From contig NZ_CP042831.1 of assembly GCF_008000935.1 (NCBI RefSeq), positions 2,542,001 through 2,606,000 of the forward strand: DNA of 64,000 nucleotides. The letters run 5' to 3'. The notes under the pieces were generated by a model. It worked only from the letters and a program-made list of their open reading frames with translations. It was not told where the DNA came from and did not search any database. Shown here piece after piece: positions 17,834 to 27,008 of this stretch. The stretch's first letter is position 1; each line of letters starts with the position of its first letter. The stretch comes from Flavobacterium alkalisoli (lineage in GTDB: Bacteria; Bacteroidota; Bacteroidia; Flavobacteriales; Flavobacteriaceae). The translations under genes were made by a program, and so were the position numbers.

Positions 17834-20194
17834 TTAAAACTTCTCAAGATGTTTGGTAATCGTGTTTTTTAATTTTCTCCTGAAATAAATCTGATCGGGA
17901 TTACCAAAGTATTTTGTAATGGTTAGTCGTGCCATTAAATAGCTTAGGGTAGACTCTGCACCCTGATTAAGGTTTACATTGTGTTGCTCAAGTCCGTCAA
18001 AGCAACCTCCCGTGCACGGGTTATAAATAATTTGTTGAAGATGGTTGTTACCCAAAAACCAGTTAAAGGCCATTTCCATTTTAGTAAGGTATTTTTCTTC
18101 CTTAAAAATATCATGGAACTTGCGTAATGCCATTATGGTATAGGCCACATCTATAGGCTGCTCGCCATAACGCTTTTTATCCTCCTGACCTTTAAAATAC
18201 CATCCGTCGTTTGGTACGACCTTAATAGAGTTTTCGTCAAAAATTACATCCAGTAAAAAGTCCATAGACTCCTTAGCGATGTCTTTGTAAACCTCTTCTC
18301 CTGTAATGGTATAGCAAAGTAATAATGCTTCAGGCAATACACTATTGGCATACGTTAAGTAACTCTCAAACCAATGCCAGTTCTCTTCTTTTTCATGGCG
18401 GTACATCTGCACCATCCTGTCGGCAAAGAGTTTTATGTATATAATAGTATCGTCGTCTTTTATTGTTCTGTTATAGTAGTATAGCCCTTTAATAACAAAA
18501 GCCATAGCACGGGTAGAATAAATACCTTTTGTTAACGATAAAGAGTTTTGGAACATTGCCTCAGCCCTTTGTACATATTCTGTAGGTAGTATATTTGCCA
18601 CAGATATCAAATAACCCAGCGCCCACATGGCACGACCCGAACTATCTTCAAGATTTTCGTTGTTGTTTTGTTCTGTAAAGTTCTTATCAAGATCTACATA
18701 GTTAATAAACCGGCCATCTTTCATATGGCAATATTCTATATAACTTAAATAGGTATTTATGTATGGCAGTACACTTTCGTCTTTGTATTTTTTATAGTGC
18801 TGACACATAGCAATAAGTGCACGTGCATTATCATCCACAGTATAACCAGATGCCTTATCGGGTTTGTTTAGCTTACTGAACTGCAGCATACCAAAATCGG
18901 TAGTCATAGCCTTAATGTGATTAAGGTTCACTTCAGGATTGCGGTAGTGAAGCTTAATAGCGTTTCCCGCAGTCTGCTCCAATAGTATGGCATGATCTAC
19001 GGCAGAGTTTTCCCATGCTGTATGTATAATTTTATGCAGGCCGTTTAATACCATTGTTTCGCGCAGCGTATCGTCGGCTAACAGTTTATTGATGGCTGCT
19101 GCAAGTTGTGGCGAATTTCCGAAATCGAAAGTTATACCTGTATCTCCCGCCAATACTTCGCGCGCATGCGGAATAGGAGTAGATACTATGGCACAACCAC
19201 AGCTAAGGGCATATGAGAATGTACCGCTTACTGCCTGGTTAGGGTCTTTAGAAGTAAACAGGTAAATATCTGTCATCTGCAGGTACTCTAACAGTTCCGG
19301 CAGGGGCACATATTTATTGATAAAAGCCACATGGTTCTCAAGGCCAAGTTCGTTTATCTTCTGTACAAGTGAATCCCTGTACGTTTCGCCCTCATGTAAA
19401 AATACCGTAGGATGTGTTTTTCCTATAATAAGGAATAACACATCGGGATTTTTCTCGATAACCTGCGGCAATGCCTCTAAGGTAGTTTCGATACTCTTAC
19501 CTGAGCTTAAAAGCCCGAAAGTAGAGAGAATGGTCTTGCCTTGGTAACCATACTTAGCCTTTAGGTTGTTTTTATCGGAATGCGGAACCAAATGCGTTCC
19601 GTGTGGTATAACCGTAATAAGGCTACGGTCTATTATATAGTCGCGCACCAATATATCGGCCGCGTTGTTTGTCATTACTATAAGTGAGTCTACCCTGTTA
19701 AGTATGTGCTGTACGTTAGCTTTAAAAACTTCGTCAGGGTTAGGCAGTACGGTATGGAAAACCACGGTAAGCGGTTTTTGTACGGCATCTATAAACTCGT
19801 TGAATTCTTTTGTGCTTTCGGCAAAAAGACCAAACTCATGCTGAATAAGAACAATTTTAATATTCTCGTCTTCATTTAATGCCTTAGCAAGTTTTATGTA
19901 TGATTCCGGTTCTGATGTGTCAAGAATGTATTTTACATCCGGATCGGTATACGTATGTTTTTCGTTTTTGTTTTCCAGTGCACATACCTTTATAGAAAAC
20001 GAATCCACATACTGATTGTTAAGGGCCTTAATTAGGTCCTGAGAATAGGTAGCTATACCACACTGCCTTGGGGGGTAGGTAGTAATCACTACAATTTCGG
20101 GTAAAGGTTTATTAATGTCTATATCCTTTACGATCTGTTCAATCAGTAATGGGTATTGCTGGTATTTGTTACCGGCATTATTTCTGTTTTTCAT
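17834..20194 (-). CDS. GT4-type glycosyltransferase fused to an alpha/alpha-toroid-like domain
   Basis: A 786-residue cytosolic protein. Residues about 30-395 form a GT-B fold glycosyltransferase of family 4 style: TYPPRQCGIATYS near the start, HEFGLF, a hinge VIPHGTH, and the donor-site region SGTFSYALSCGCAIVSTPIPHAREVL. Residues about 420-780 form a helical C-terminal domain with DDNARALIAM, SSGRAMWALG and Tyr/Trp-rich repeats, like the (alpha/alpha)6 folds of glycosidases. It probably makes or trims a mannose- or glucose-containing polymer. The ATG at 20194 is chosen because AAGGAG lies 7 nt before it, a rare good ribosome site in this phylum. Confidence 0.8.
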   Translation of the reverse strand: MKNRNNAGNKYQQYPLLIEQIVKDIDINKPLPEIVVITTYPPRQCGIATYSQDLIKALNNQYVDSFSIKVCALENKNEKHTYTDPDVKYILDTSEPESYIKLAKALNEDENIKIVLIQHEFGLFAESTKEFNEFIDAVQKPLTVVFHTVLPNPDEVFKANVQHILNRVDSLIVMTNNAADILVRDYIIDRSLITVIPHGTHLVPHSDKNNLKAKYGYQGKTILSTFGLLSSGKSIETTLEALPQVIEKNPDVLFLIIGKTHPTVFLHEGETYRDSLVQKINELGLENHVAFINKYVPLPELLEYLQMTDIYLFTSKDPNQAVSGTFSYALSCGCAIVSTPIPHAREVLAGDTGITFDFGNSPQLAAAINKLLADDTLRETMVLNGLHKIIHTAWENSAVDHAILLEQTAGNAIKLHYRNPEVNLNHIKAMTTDFGMLQFSKLNKPDKASGYTVDDNARALIAMCQHYKKYKDESVLPYINTYLSYIEYCHMKDGRFINYVDLDKNFTEQNNNENLEDSSGRAMWALGYLISVANILPTEYVQRAEAMFQNSLSLTKGIYSTRAMAFVIKGLYYYNRTIKDDDTIIYIKLFADRMVQMYRHEKEENWHWFESYLTYANSVLPEALLLCYTITGEEVYKDIAKESMDFLLDVIFDENSIKVVPNDGWYFKGQEDKKRYGEQPIDVAYTIMALRKFHDIFKEEKYLTKMEMAFNWFLGNNHLQQIIYNPCTGGCFDGLEQHNVNLNQGAESTLSYLMARLTITKYFGNPDQIYFRRKLKNTITKHLEKF

Positions 20195-20312
20195 GGCGTG
20201 GCTCCTTTTTTTTGCAGTTAATTTTAATCGATTTAAAAACCGGTTATAAAAGGCTATAACCGGTTTCAAAAGTGTTTATAATAATAAATAAGGGACTTCC
20301 TTTTATTATCTT

Positions 20313-20576
20313 TTACGCCTGGGCTGCATTGTTTACCCAGTCGTTAGCTCTTTCTTTTGCGCTGTTTACTGCTTCTTTAGTTTCGGCAGCGGCGTTTTTA
20401 AGCTCTTTGCCGGCTTTACGTTGCAGTTCGTTTAATTTACCTTTAAAATGGTCTTTTGCCTGAGCGGCATTTGCTTCAAAATTTTTCCTGTCATTCCTTC
20501 TCTTTGCAAAGTAAGCAGCTACACCTGCTAAGGCTACAGCTCCTGCTGCAATACCTATCATTGTTTTCCTGTTCAT
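20313..20576 (-). CDS. YtxH-like small membrane-anchored protein
   Basis: An 87-residue protein with one N-terminal membrane helix (IGIAAGAVALAGVAAYFA), then a basic RRNDRK patch and a long Ala/Lys/Glu helix. This is the YtxH/general-stress style of small protein. It is upstream of the glycosyltransferase on the same strand with about 120 bp between, so it may be cotranscribed. The role is unknown; relatives respond to stress or stationary phase in other bacteria. Confidence 0.75.
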   Translation of the reverse strand: MNRKTMIGIAAGAVALAGVAAYFAKRRNDRKNFEANAAQAKDHFKGKLNELQRKAGKELKNAAAETKEAVNSAKERANDWVNNAAQA

Positions 20577-20929
20577 TTTTTTATATATTTAGGTTATCAA
20601 ATTTCGATCACCTAAAATTACCACAATCTTTACCTAAGGCGTGTTTTGGTTATGGAATATTTAACACAATTAACAATGCTTTGAGAATTTTAAATTTTAT
20701 TTAACTGATGTAAGAATTTTTTTGAAAAAAATGCAATATAAAGTTAAGCAATAGTTGTGTAAGTGTCAAGTTTAGGGTAGGGTATTTTTATTTTAGGGGT
20801 AATTTTTATTAAGTTAGTAAAATTTGGAAATATGACCCCCTAAAAAATAGGGGTATCTTAATTTTGAATCAAAAAATTTATATATTTGCATCGATTTTTA
20901 ATATCATTAATAATTTAAAATTTAGTTTC
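20577..20929. promoter_or_regulatory. Regulatory region of glutamine synthetase with repeated TAGGGG boxes
   Basis: The 353-bp gap has no gene. Between 20771 and 20856 the sequence TAGGGT or TAGGGG recurs: TTTAGGGTAGGGTATT at 20771-20786, TTTTAGGGGTAA at 20791-20802, and an inverted pair ACCCCCTA/TAGGGGT at 20835-20855. A TATATTTG box at 20881-20888 lies 41 nt before the start. The repeats sit just upstream of the promoter and are a likely operator, perhaps for nitrogen control. Confidence 0.5.
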
Positions 20930-23119
20930 ATGTCAACAATTCGTTTTCAGGCCTTAAAAGAAACCGCAGGCAGAAAGCCGGTTAAAGTAGAAGAACTGGA
21001 CCGTAAATCTGCTATTTTCGGTACCAATGTGTTCAACGACAAGTCTATGCGTCAATTTTTAACACCTGAGGCATATCAGGCAGTAAAAGGGGCTGTACAG
21101 TATGGAACAAAAATTGAAAGAAAACTGGCTGATTATGTAGCTATGGGTATGAAAGAGTGGGCTCTTTCTAAAGGTGTAACTCACTATACTCACTGGTTCC
21201 AGCCATTAACAGGTACTACAGCAGAGAAGCACGATGCTTTCTTCGAAACTTCTTTTGACGGTAGCGACCCAATCGAAAAATTTGGTGGTAGCCAGTTAGT
21301 ACAACAGGAGCCGGATGCTTCAAGTTTCCCTAACGGAGGTATTCGTAATACTTTTGAAGCTCGTGGTTATACTGCATGGGATCCTACATCACCAGCCTTT
21401 ATATTTGGTACTACTTTATGTATACCTACTGTGTTTGTATCTTACACAGGTGAGGCACTTGACTATAAAACTCCATTATTACGTGCATTACATTCTATAG
21501 ACGAAGCTGCTACAGATGTATGCCGTTACTTTGATAAAAACGTTAAGAAAGTTACTCCAACCCTTGGTTGGGAACAGGAATATTTCCTTATAGATGCAGC
21601 CCTTGCTGCTTCAAGACCGGATATTACACTTACAGGACGTACACTTTTAGGACACACTTCTGCTAAAGGGCAGCAGTTAGAAGACCACTATTTTGGTTCT
21701 ATCCCTACAAGGGTTCTTAATTATATGAGAGACCTTGAAAACGAGTGTATGCTTTTAGGTATACCTGTAAAAACACGTCACAACGAGGTTGCTCCTAACC
21801 AGTTTGAGCTTGCTCCTATATTTGAGGAAACTAACCTTGCTGTAGACCACAACTCATTACTAATGGATGTAATGCAAAAAGTTGCAGAGCGCCATGACTT
21901 TAAAGTGCTTTTCCACGAGAAGCCATTCCAGGGAGTAAACGGTAGCGGTAAGCACAACAACTGGTCGCTTGCTACAGATACAGGTGTTAACCTGTTAGGT
22001 CCCGGTAAAACGCCAATGAGCAACTTACAGTTCCTTACTTTCTTTATCAACACTATTAAAGCTGTTTACACTAACGAGCAGCTGATGAGAGCTTCTATCG
22101 CTTCTGCTTCAAACGATCACAGACTTGGAGCTAACGAGGCACCGCCGGCAATCATTTCTGTATTCATCGGTCAGCAGCTTACAAAAGTTCTTGAGGAGTT
22201 AGAAGGTGTATCTAACGGTAAACTTTCTCCTGAAGAAAAAACAGATCTTAAACTTAACGTAGTAGGTAAAATTCCGGATGTATTACTTGATAATACTGAC
22301 AGAAACAGAACTTCTCCGTTTGCCTTTACAGGTAATAAATTTGAGTTCAGGGCAGTAGGTTCCAGCGCTAACTGTGCTAACTCAATGACAATTCTTAATG
22401 CTATCGTAGCTAAACAGCTTAAAGACTTCAAGAAAGAGGTTGACGCTCTAATTGCTGCTAAAGGCATGAAGAAAGACGATGCTATCTTTAACATCTTAAG
22501 AGAGTACATCAAAGAAACTAAAAACATCCTTTTTGAAGGTGACGGTTACAGCGATGAGTGGGAGAAAGAGGCTGCAAAACGCGGACTAAGCAATAACAAA
22601 ACTACTCCACAGGCGCTTAAAGCTAAAGTTTCTAAACAATCTCTTGCTTTATTTGAAGAACTTGGCGTAATGAACCACGTTGAGGTTGAGGCTCGTTATG
22701 AAATTGAACTGGAAGAGTACGTTAAAAAAATCCAGATAGAAGGCCGTGTGTTAGGCGATATTGCTCGTAACCACGTAATCCCTACAGCTATCCGTTACCA
22801 AAACATTCTTATCGAGAACGTAAAAGGTCTTAAAGAGATATTTGGTCAGGATTTTGAAACAATCGGTAAAGAGCAGATTATCCTTATCAAAGAAATTTCT
22901 GAGCACATTGCGGGTATCAACTCTAAAGTGGAAGAAATGACTGAAGAGCGTAAAAAAGCTAACAACCTTAGCAGTACTGAGGAAATGGCAACTGCTTACT
23001 GCGATAACGTAAAACCTTACTTTGATGTAATTAGAAAGCACTGTGACAAACTGGAGCTTCTTGTTGACGATGAGTTATGGACACTTACTAAATACAGAGA
23101 GTTATTATTTACAAGATAA
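20930..23119 (+). CDS. glnN: Type III glutamine synthetase
   Basis: A 729-residue cytosolic enzyme that makes glutamine from glutamate, ammonia and ATP. Length and motifs are those of GSIII: GWEQEYFLID, EVAPNQFELAPIFEE, FHEKPFQGVNGSGKHNNWS and FRAVGSSANCANS. GSIII works as a dodecamer and is the usual enzyme in Bacteroidetes. The ATG at 20930 (MSTIRFQALKETAGRK) is used; a longer frame from 20864 would run across the TATATTTG promoter. The gene is single, followed by a strong terminator. Confidence 0.95.
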   Translation: MSTIRFQALKETAGRKPVKVEELDRKSAIFGTNVFNDKSMRQFLTPEAYQAVKGAVQYGTKIERKLADYVAMGMKEWALSKGVTHYTHWFQPLTGTTAEKHDAFFETSFDGSDPIEKFGGSQLVQQEPDASSFPNGGIRNTFEARGYTAWDPTSPAFIFGTTLCIPTVFVSYTGEALDYKTPLLRALHSIDEAATDVCRYFDKNVKKVTPTLGWEQEYFLIDAALAASRPDITLTGRTLLGHTSAKGQQLEDHYFGSIPTRVLNYMRDLENECMLLGIPVKTRHNEVAPNQFELAPIFEETNLAVDHNSLLMDVMQKVAERHDFKVLFHEKPFQGVNGSGKHNNWSLATDTGVNLLGPGKTPMSNLQFLTFFINTIKAVYTNEQLMRASIASASNDHRLGANEAPPAIISVFIGQQLTKVLEELEGVSNGKLSPEEKTDLKLNVVGKIPDVLLDNTDRNRTSPFAFTGNKFEFRAVGSSANCANSMTILNAIVAKQLKDFKKEVDALIAAKGMKKDDAIFNILREYIKETKNILFEGDGYSDEWEKEAAKRGLSNNKTTPQALKAKVSKQSLALFEELGVMNHVEVEARYEIELEEYVKKIQIEGRVLGDIARNHVIPTAIRYQNILIENVKGLKEIFGQDFETIGKEQIILIKEISEHIAGINSKVEEMTEERKKANNLSSTEEMATAYCDNVKPYFDVIRKHCDKLELLVDDELWTLTKYRELLFTR

Positions 23120-23139
23120 TAGCTTACCTTATAAAACTG

Positions 23140-23170
23140 AAAGCCCTGCGCATTGCGCAGGGCTTTTTTA
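23140..23170 (+). terminator. Terminator after glnN
   Basis: The perfect stem AAAGCCCTGCGC/GCGCAGGGCTTT with a short loop is followed by Ts. Confidence 0.9.
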
Positions 23171-23222
23171 TACTAAACTGGTAAGAAGGGGCGTTTCTAT
23201 TAAAAGAATTAACCAACCCCTC

Positions 23223-24005
23223 ATGAAACACACCTTTACTTTACTTATGCTGGCTGTTATTTTCTTTACACATGCCCAGCAAAAACACACCGTTTATTTT
23301 GATTTTGATATCGATGAGGCAAACAGTTCGTCTGTTTCCAATCTGGATAACTGGATGGCTCAAAACAAAAATGCCATTGTAGAAAAAGTGTATGGTTATG
23401 CCGACAGCAAAGGCAGCAACGATTATAATATAGATCTTTCACAACGCAGGGCAGATGATGTACTAAACAGGCTTAAGGCTTATGGTATTGCCGTAAACAA
23501 TAATGTTGAGGTAAAAGCCTTTGGAGAGGATTTTGAGCAGGATGAGAATGAGGCAAAGAACCGCAAGGTGGAGATATATTATACACTATCTAAAGAGATC
23601 AGTTCTGAACCAAAACCGGAAAAAAAAGAATTAGCCCGTAGGGTAGAAGGATCTAAATTAGGAGATAAGCTAAGATTAGAGAACTTAAATTTTTATGGTA
23701 ATTCAGCTCATTTTTTACCGGAATCGATACCTGTTCTGGAAGAGCTATTGATGGTAATGAAAAATAATCCTAATCTTAAAATTCAAATACAGGGTCATAT
23801 ATGCTGTGAAAAGACAGCAATGCACCCAGTGTCGATGGACAGGGCTAAAGCAGTATATAGTTATTTGGTAAATAACGGCATTCCCCATTCCAGACTTTCA
23901 TATAAGGATTTTGGAGGAAGTTCTCCAATATACAATATTCCTGAGATGAATGAAAGAGAAAGAATTACTAACCGAAGAGTTGAAATAGAAATAATTGCTA
24001 ATTAG
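23223..24005 (+). CDS. Double OmpA-domain exported protein, copy 1
   Basis: A 260-residue protein with a signal peptide (ends HAQ) and two OmpA-like domains. The first (about 24-125) has GYADSKGSNDY, close to the usual peptidoglycan-binding GHTD. The second (about 155-258) has GHICC, with two Cys where Asp is expected, but keeps NRRVEIEI at the end. It is the first of three tandem paralogues. The ATG at 23223 is used; the longer frame from 23043 begins inside glnN and crosses its terminator. Confidence 0.8.
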   Translation: MKHTFTLLMLAVIFFTHAQQKHTVYFDFDIDEANSSSVSNLDNWMAQNKNAIVEKVYGYADSKGSNDYNIDLSQRRADDVLNRLKAYGIAVNNNVEVKAFGEDFEQDENEAKNRKVEIYYTLSKEISSEPKPEKKELARRVEGSKLGDKLRLENLNFYGNSAHFLPESIPVLEELLMVMKNNPNLKIQIQGHICCEKTAMHPVSMDRAKAVYSYLVNNGIPHSRLSYKDFGGSSPIYNIPEMNERERITNRRVEIEIIAN

Positions 24006-24011
24006 TTTATA

Positions 24012-24791
24012 ATGAAACTCACCTTTACCATACTATTGCTTGCCATTTTTACCTTTACTCAGGCACAGCAAAAGCATACCGTTTATTTTGACTTTGATAT
24101 TGATGAGGCTAACAGTTCGTCTATAGCCGGATTTGATAACTGGTTAAAGGAAAATAAAAATGCAGTAATACTAAAAGTAGTAGGTTGTGCCGATAGTGTA
24201 GGCAGTATACCCTATAACAGGAATTTATCGTTACGCAGGGCTAAAGATGTTGTAAACCGGTTGCAGAAAAATAAAATAGCCTTTGCCGAAGATTTTGAGA
24301 TACAGGCTTTAGGCGAAGAATTTGAGCAGGATAAAGAGCAGGCAAAAAACCGTAAGGTTGAAGTGTATTATGGTTTGCCTGTTGTTGCAGAAGTTATTGA
24401 AAAGACGGAATCTGATTTTGCCAAAAAAGTAAAACAGTCTAAAGTTGGAGATAAGCTAAAGCTACCGGAGCTCTATTTTTATAACTATTCTGATATTGTA
24501 GTGCCATGGTCAAGGCCTGTGCTGGATGATCTTTTCATTATTATGCGTGATAACCCTAAGCTTAAAATAGATATACAGGGGCATATTTGCTGTGAAATGG
24601 TTGAAACAGGAGATATTTCGCGTTTAAGGGCTAGAGCGGTTTATGGCTATTTGGTTCGTAGCGGGATAGATAAAAGCAGGTTATCCTACCAGGGACTTAA
24701 AAGCAGTCATCCTGTTTATCCATTACCCGAAAAAAATGAAGACGAGCGTAATGCCAACAGGCGTGTAGAGATTGAGATAATAGAGAATTAA
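24012..24791 (+). CDS. Double OmpA-domain exported protein, copy 2
   Basis: A 259-residue paralogue starting 6 bp after copy 1, so the two are cotranscribed. Signal peptide (ends TQAQ), first OmpA domain with GCADSVGSIPY and second with GHICC followed by EMVE. The first 45 residues are nearly identical to copy 1 (KHTVYFDFDIDEANSSS), after which they diverge. A role in linking the outer membrane to peptidoglycan is expected for the family. Confidence 0.8.
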   Translation: MKLTFTILLLAIFTFTQAQQKHTVYFDFDIDEANSSSIAGFDNWLKENKNAVILKVVGCADSVGSIPYNRNLSLRRAKDVVNRLQKNKIAFAEDFEIQALGEEFEQDKEQAKNRKVEVYYGLPVVAEVIEKTESDFAKKVKQSKVGDKLKLPELYFYNYSDIVVPWSRPVLDDLFIIMRDNPKLKIDIQGHICCEMVETGDISRLRARAVYGYLVRSGIDKSRLSYQGLKSSHPVYPLPEKNEDERNANRRVEIEIIEN

Positions 24792-24844
24792 CTTTTTTGT
24801 AATAAATAAAAGGTTATTTTCGTAATGTATCAGAAAACATAAAA

Positions 24845-25741
24845 ATGAGAAACCCCGTTTTAATAATACTGTTTTTTTTGCTGTCGTTTACCGCAACTGC
24901 CCAAAAGCAATATTCTCTTTATTTTGATTCCAATAAATATGAGATTGATCCTGCTTCTGACCAGATGCGAATCTTTAAGTCATGGATGGCTGCAAACAAG
25001 GAGTCAAAAATTGTTTCCATTAACGGTTTTACCGACGAGGATGGTACGATAACATCTAACGATACACTGGCACAGCGTAGGGTTGCGTATGTATTCGGAC
25101 TTATAAACGGGAACATTAAAATAAGGGACGATTTTGAAACCCGCAGTTTTGGTGAGCTTCATAAGCATTATGACGAAAAGGCCAAAAACAGGAGAGTAGA
25201 TATATTTTACATCCGTAAGGATGAACTGCACCGTGAAAACGAAATTTTAGGTATAGAGGAAGAGCCTAAACCGGAACCGGAAAAGAAACCTATAGTATAT
25301 ACAGAGAAGATTGTACTTCGCAATCCTAACGGTACTACCGATGAGATAATACTGGATACGGTTTTTATGAAAAAAGTGGGTACGGCAAAACCGGGTGAGC
25401 ACCTGGCTATGAAGAACCTTAACTTTTATGAAAATACTTTTGCCATAACTCAGGAGTCAAGACCAAGGTTGTTTGAGCTGCTGGAAGTTATGCGCTTACA
25501 CCCTAAGCTTAAAATCAAGATACAGGGGCATATTTGCTGTATGGAAGGCGATCCGCGTGACCTGAGTACCAAAAGGGCAAAGGCCGTATTTATGTTCCTT
25601 CAGCAGTATGGCGTGCTTAAGAGCCGACTTTCGTTTGAAGGTTTGGGTACTTCACAACCACTTTATCCGTTACCGGAAAACAATGAGGAAGAACGCGCCG
25701 CTAACCGCCGCGTAGAGATTCTTGTTGTGGAAAACGAGTAG
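24845..25741 (+). CDS. Double OmpA-domain exported protein, copy 3
   Basis: A 298-residue paralogue with a longer linker between the two OmpA domains (residues about 130-175, Pro/Glu/Lys rich). The first domain has NGFTDEDGTITSN; the second has GHICCMEGD. The end NRRVEILVVENE is kept. It begins 53 bp after copy 2. It is followed by a repeat block and no clear terminator. Confidence 0.8.
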   Translation: MRNPVLIILFFLLSFTATAQKQYSLYFDSNKYEIDPASDQMRIFKSWMAANKESKIVSINGFTDEDGTITSNDTLAQRRVAYVFGLINGNIKIRDDFETRSFGELHKHYDEKAKNRRVDIFYIRKDELHRENEILGIEEEPKPEPEKKPIVYTEKIVLRNPNGTTDEIILDTVFMKKVGTAKPGEHLAMKNLNFYENTFAITQESRPRLFELLEVMRLHPKLKIKIQGHICCMEGDPRDLSTKRAKAVFMFLQQYGVLKSRLSFEGLGTSQPLYPLPENNEEERAANRRVEILVVENE

Positions 25742-25965
25742 TCAGTATTGAGTGTTCAGTAATCAGTTTTCAGGTCGGGTGCTCAGTTCCCCTCTTGAGA
25801 GGGGTTAGGGGTGTGTTGAATCACTCGTAATTGTCATTGCGAAGGATGAAGCAATCTGTTTTCCATTCCGACTGTAGCGATAGCGTAATGGAGGAATCTC
25901 AAAGATTAATAAATTTAAATAAAGAGTAATAAGAGATGTCTCCCTCCGGTTCGACATGACAAACA
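25742..25965 (+). repeat. Repeat modules C and B in tandem
   Basis: Module C (CCCCTCTTGAGAGGGG, TTAGGGGTGTG) spans 25786-25818 and is followed by a full module B (GTCATTGCGA, GAAGCAATCTG, CCATTCCGACTGTAGCGA) at 25833-25900 and by GATGTCTCCCTCCGGTTCGA with CATGACA to 25962. There is no gene. Confidence 0.8.
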
Positions 25966-25995
25966 GAGTGTTACATTTATTACAAAATACTTCTT

Positions 25996-26167
25996 CTTTT
26001 GTCTTGACACAAAAGAACCAAAAAGTCAAGGCTATGACTCCTTAAGCTAAAAATTACTGTACTCGGCTAAACCATCCGAACTCGGCTGTCGCCTCAAACA
26101 GCGGATGCTTTTTTACACTTTGCTTGTAATTTTCTTTACGCTACGGAGCCTGATGCCATAGCTTCAT
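25996..26167 (+). repeat. Dispersed hairpin repeat, family A, copy 2 (best-paired copy)
   Basis: A complete copy. It begins with its own hairpin (CTTTTGT, CTTG, ACAAAAG). Nested pairs then follow: GCTATG (26031) with CATAGC (26157), GACTCC (26036) with GGAGCC (26145), AAAATTAC (about 26050) with GTAATTTT (26126), and CATCCG (26073) with CGGATG (26102). Confidence 0.85.
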
Positions 26168-26176
26168 TTGAAAATA

Positions 26177-26818
26177 TTATTTTGGCTCAATCTTATATTC
26201 GGAATCAATGATTTTAAGAACAATCTCTCTATAGACAGAGTCTTTTTCTTCATTAGATATTTTATCAACTAATTGTATTGAAAGTAATACGTTAGCGGAT
26301 CTTTGTAAGCTTATATGAAAAAGGCTAAGTTGGTCAAGAGCTTTACTATATAGCCAAAAGAATAGACCAGCAATAATTTCGACAATTGCTCCTGCTATTG
26401 TGGATAATAATGAAATAGAATTTTCAGATGAAAATAATAAACCTTTAAAAAAAATTAGAACACCAATTATTGAAATCATTAAAGCTGCTATAAATGATGA
26501 AATAGCTTGTTTCCTTGTCAAGGAATAATAACCTCTTAATTCACGGACATGAGTTATCATTAATAACAAGACATTACTACCATCAGAGTCTATGTTTTTT
26601 ACAGTGCCAGAAATTTTATCTAAATTTTCCTCAACTTTTTTTTCAATTTCTTTATTATTAGAAAGAGATCTTTGTAAAATATACATTATCAAAATTAAAA
26701 AAGTAATTTTGATAACTAAAGCTAACGTATCTTGGTCAGTCCAATCCCATTCAATAAGTTTAGCAGGATTATTTCTTGGCTTAGGTACGCCACCTATAAG
26801 AGTGATTATTTCAAACAT
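26177..26818 (-). CDS. Membrane protein resembling the TRADD-N-associated membrane domain
   Basis: A 213-residue protein with one membrane segment near the N-terminus (about 34-50), a coiled region (about 52-95), a helix pair in the membrane (about 104-127 and 134-157) and a C-terminal cytosolic helix. The stretch STIAGAIVEIIAGLFFWLYS followed by LDQLSLFHISLQRS is like the two-helix membrane domain found next to TRADD-N domains in predicted bacterial immune or conflict systems. That assignment is from memory of the family pattern. The gene is AT-rich and sits alone between repeat blocks, which fits an acquired gene. Confidence 0.55.
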   Translation of the reverse strand: MFEIITLIGGVPKPRNNPAKLIEWDWTDQDTLALVIKITFLILIMYILQRSLSNNKEIEKKVEENLDKISGTVKNIDSDGSNVLLLMITHVRELRGYYSLTRKQAISSFIAALMISIIGVLIFFKGLLFSSENSISLLSTIAGAIVEIIAGLFFWLYSKALDQLSLFHISLQRSANVLLSIQLVDKISNEEKDSVYREIVLKIIDSEYKIEPK

Positions 26819-26968
26819 AGTAAGGCTATTTTATACGAATATAGGTAAAAACAAAATATAGTTAGAGATAATTTAATTCAAACTATGGATGTTGAAATGT
26901 GTATAATAAATTAATATTTACTCAAAAAAATATTTAGTTGTGTCCGCTCCCAATGACATACATAAACA

Positions 26969-26994
26969 AAAAAATCCCCGCTATTGCGGGGATT
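26969..26994 (-). terminator. Terminator of the msrB operon
   Basis: On the minus strand AATCCCCGC, a short loop and GCGGGGATT are followed by a run of T. It lies 15 bp beyond the msrB stop. Confidence 0.8.
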
Positions 26995-27008
26995 AGTATC
27001 TGTAAAAA

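Noticed and set aside
23043..23222. Longer start for the first OmpA-domain gene
   Set aside because: The extension lies inside glnN and its terminator.
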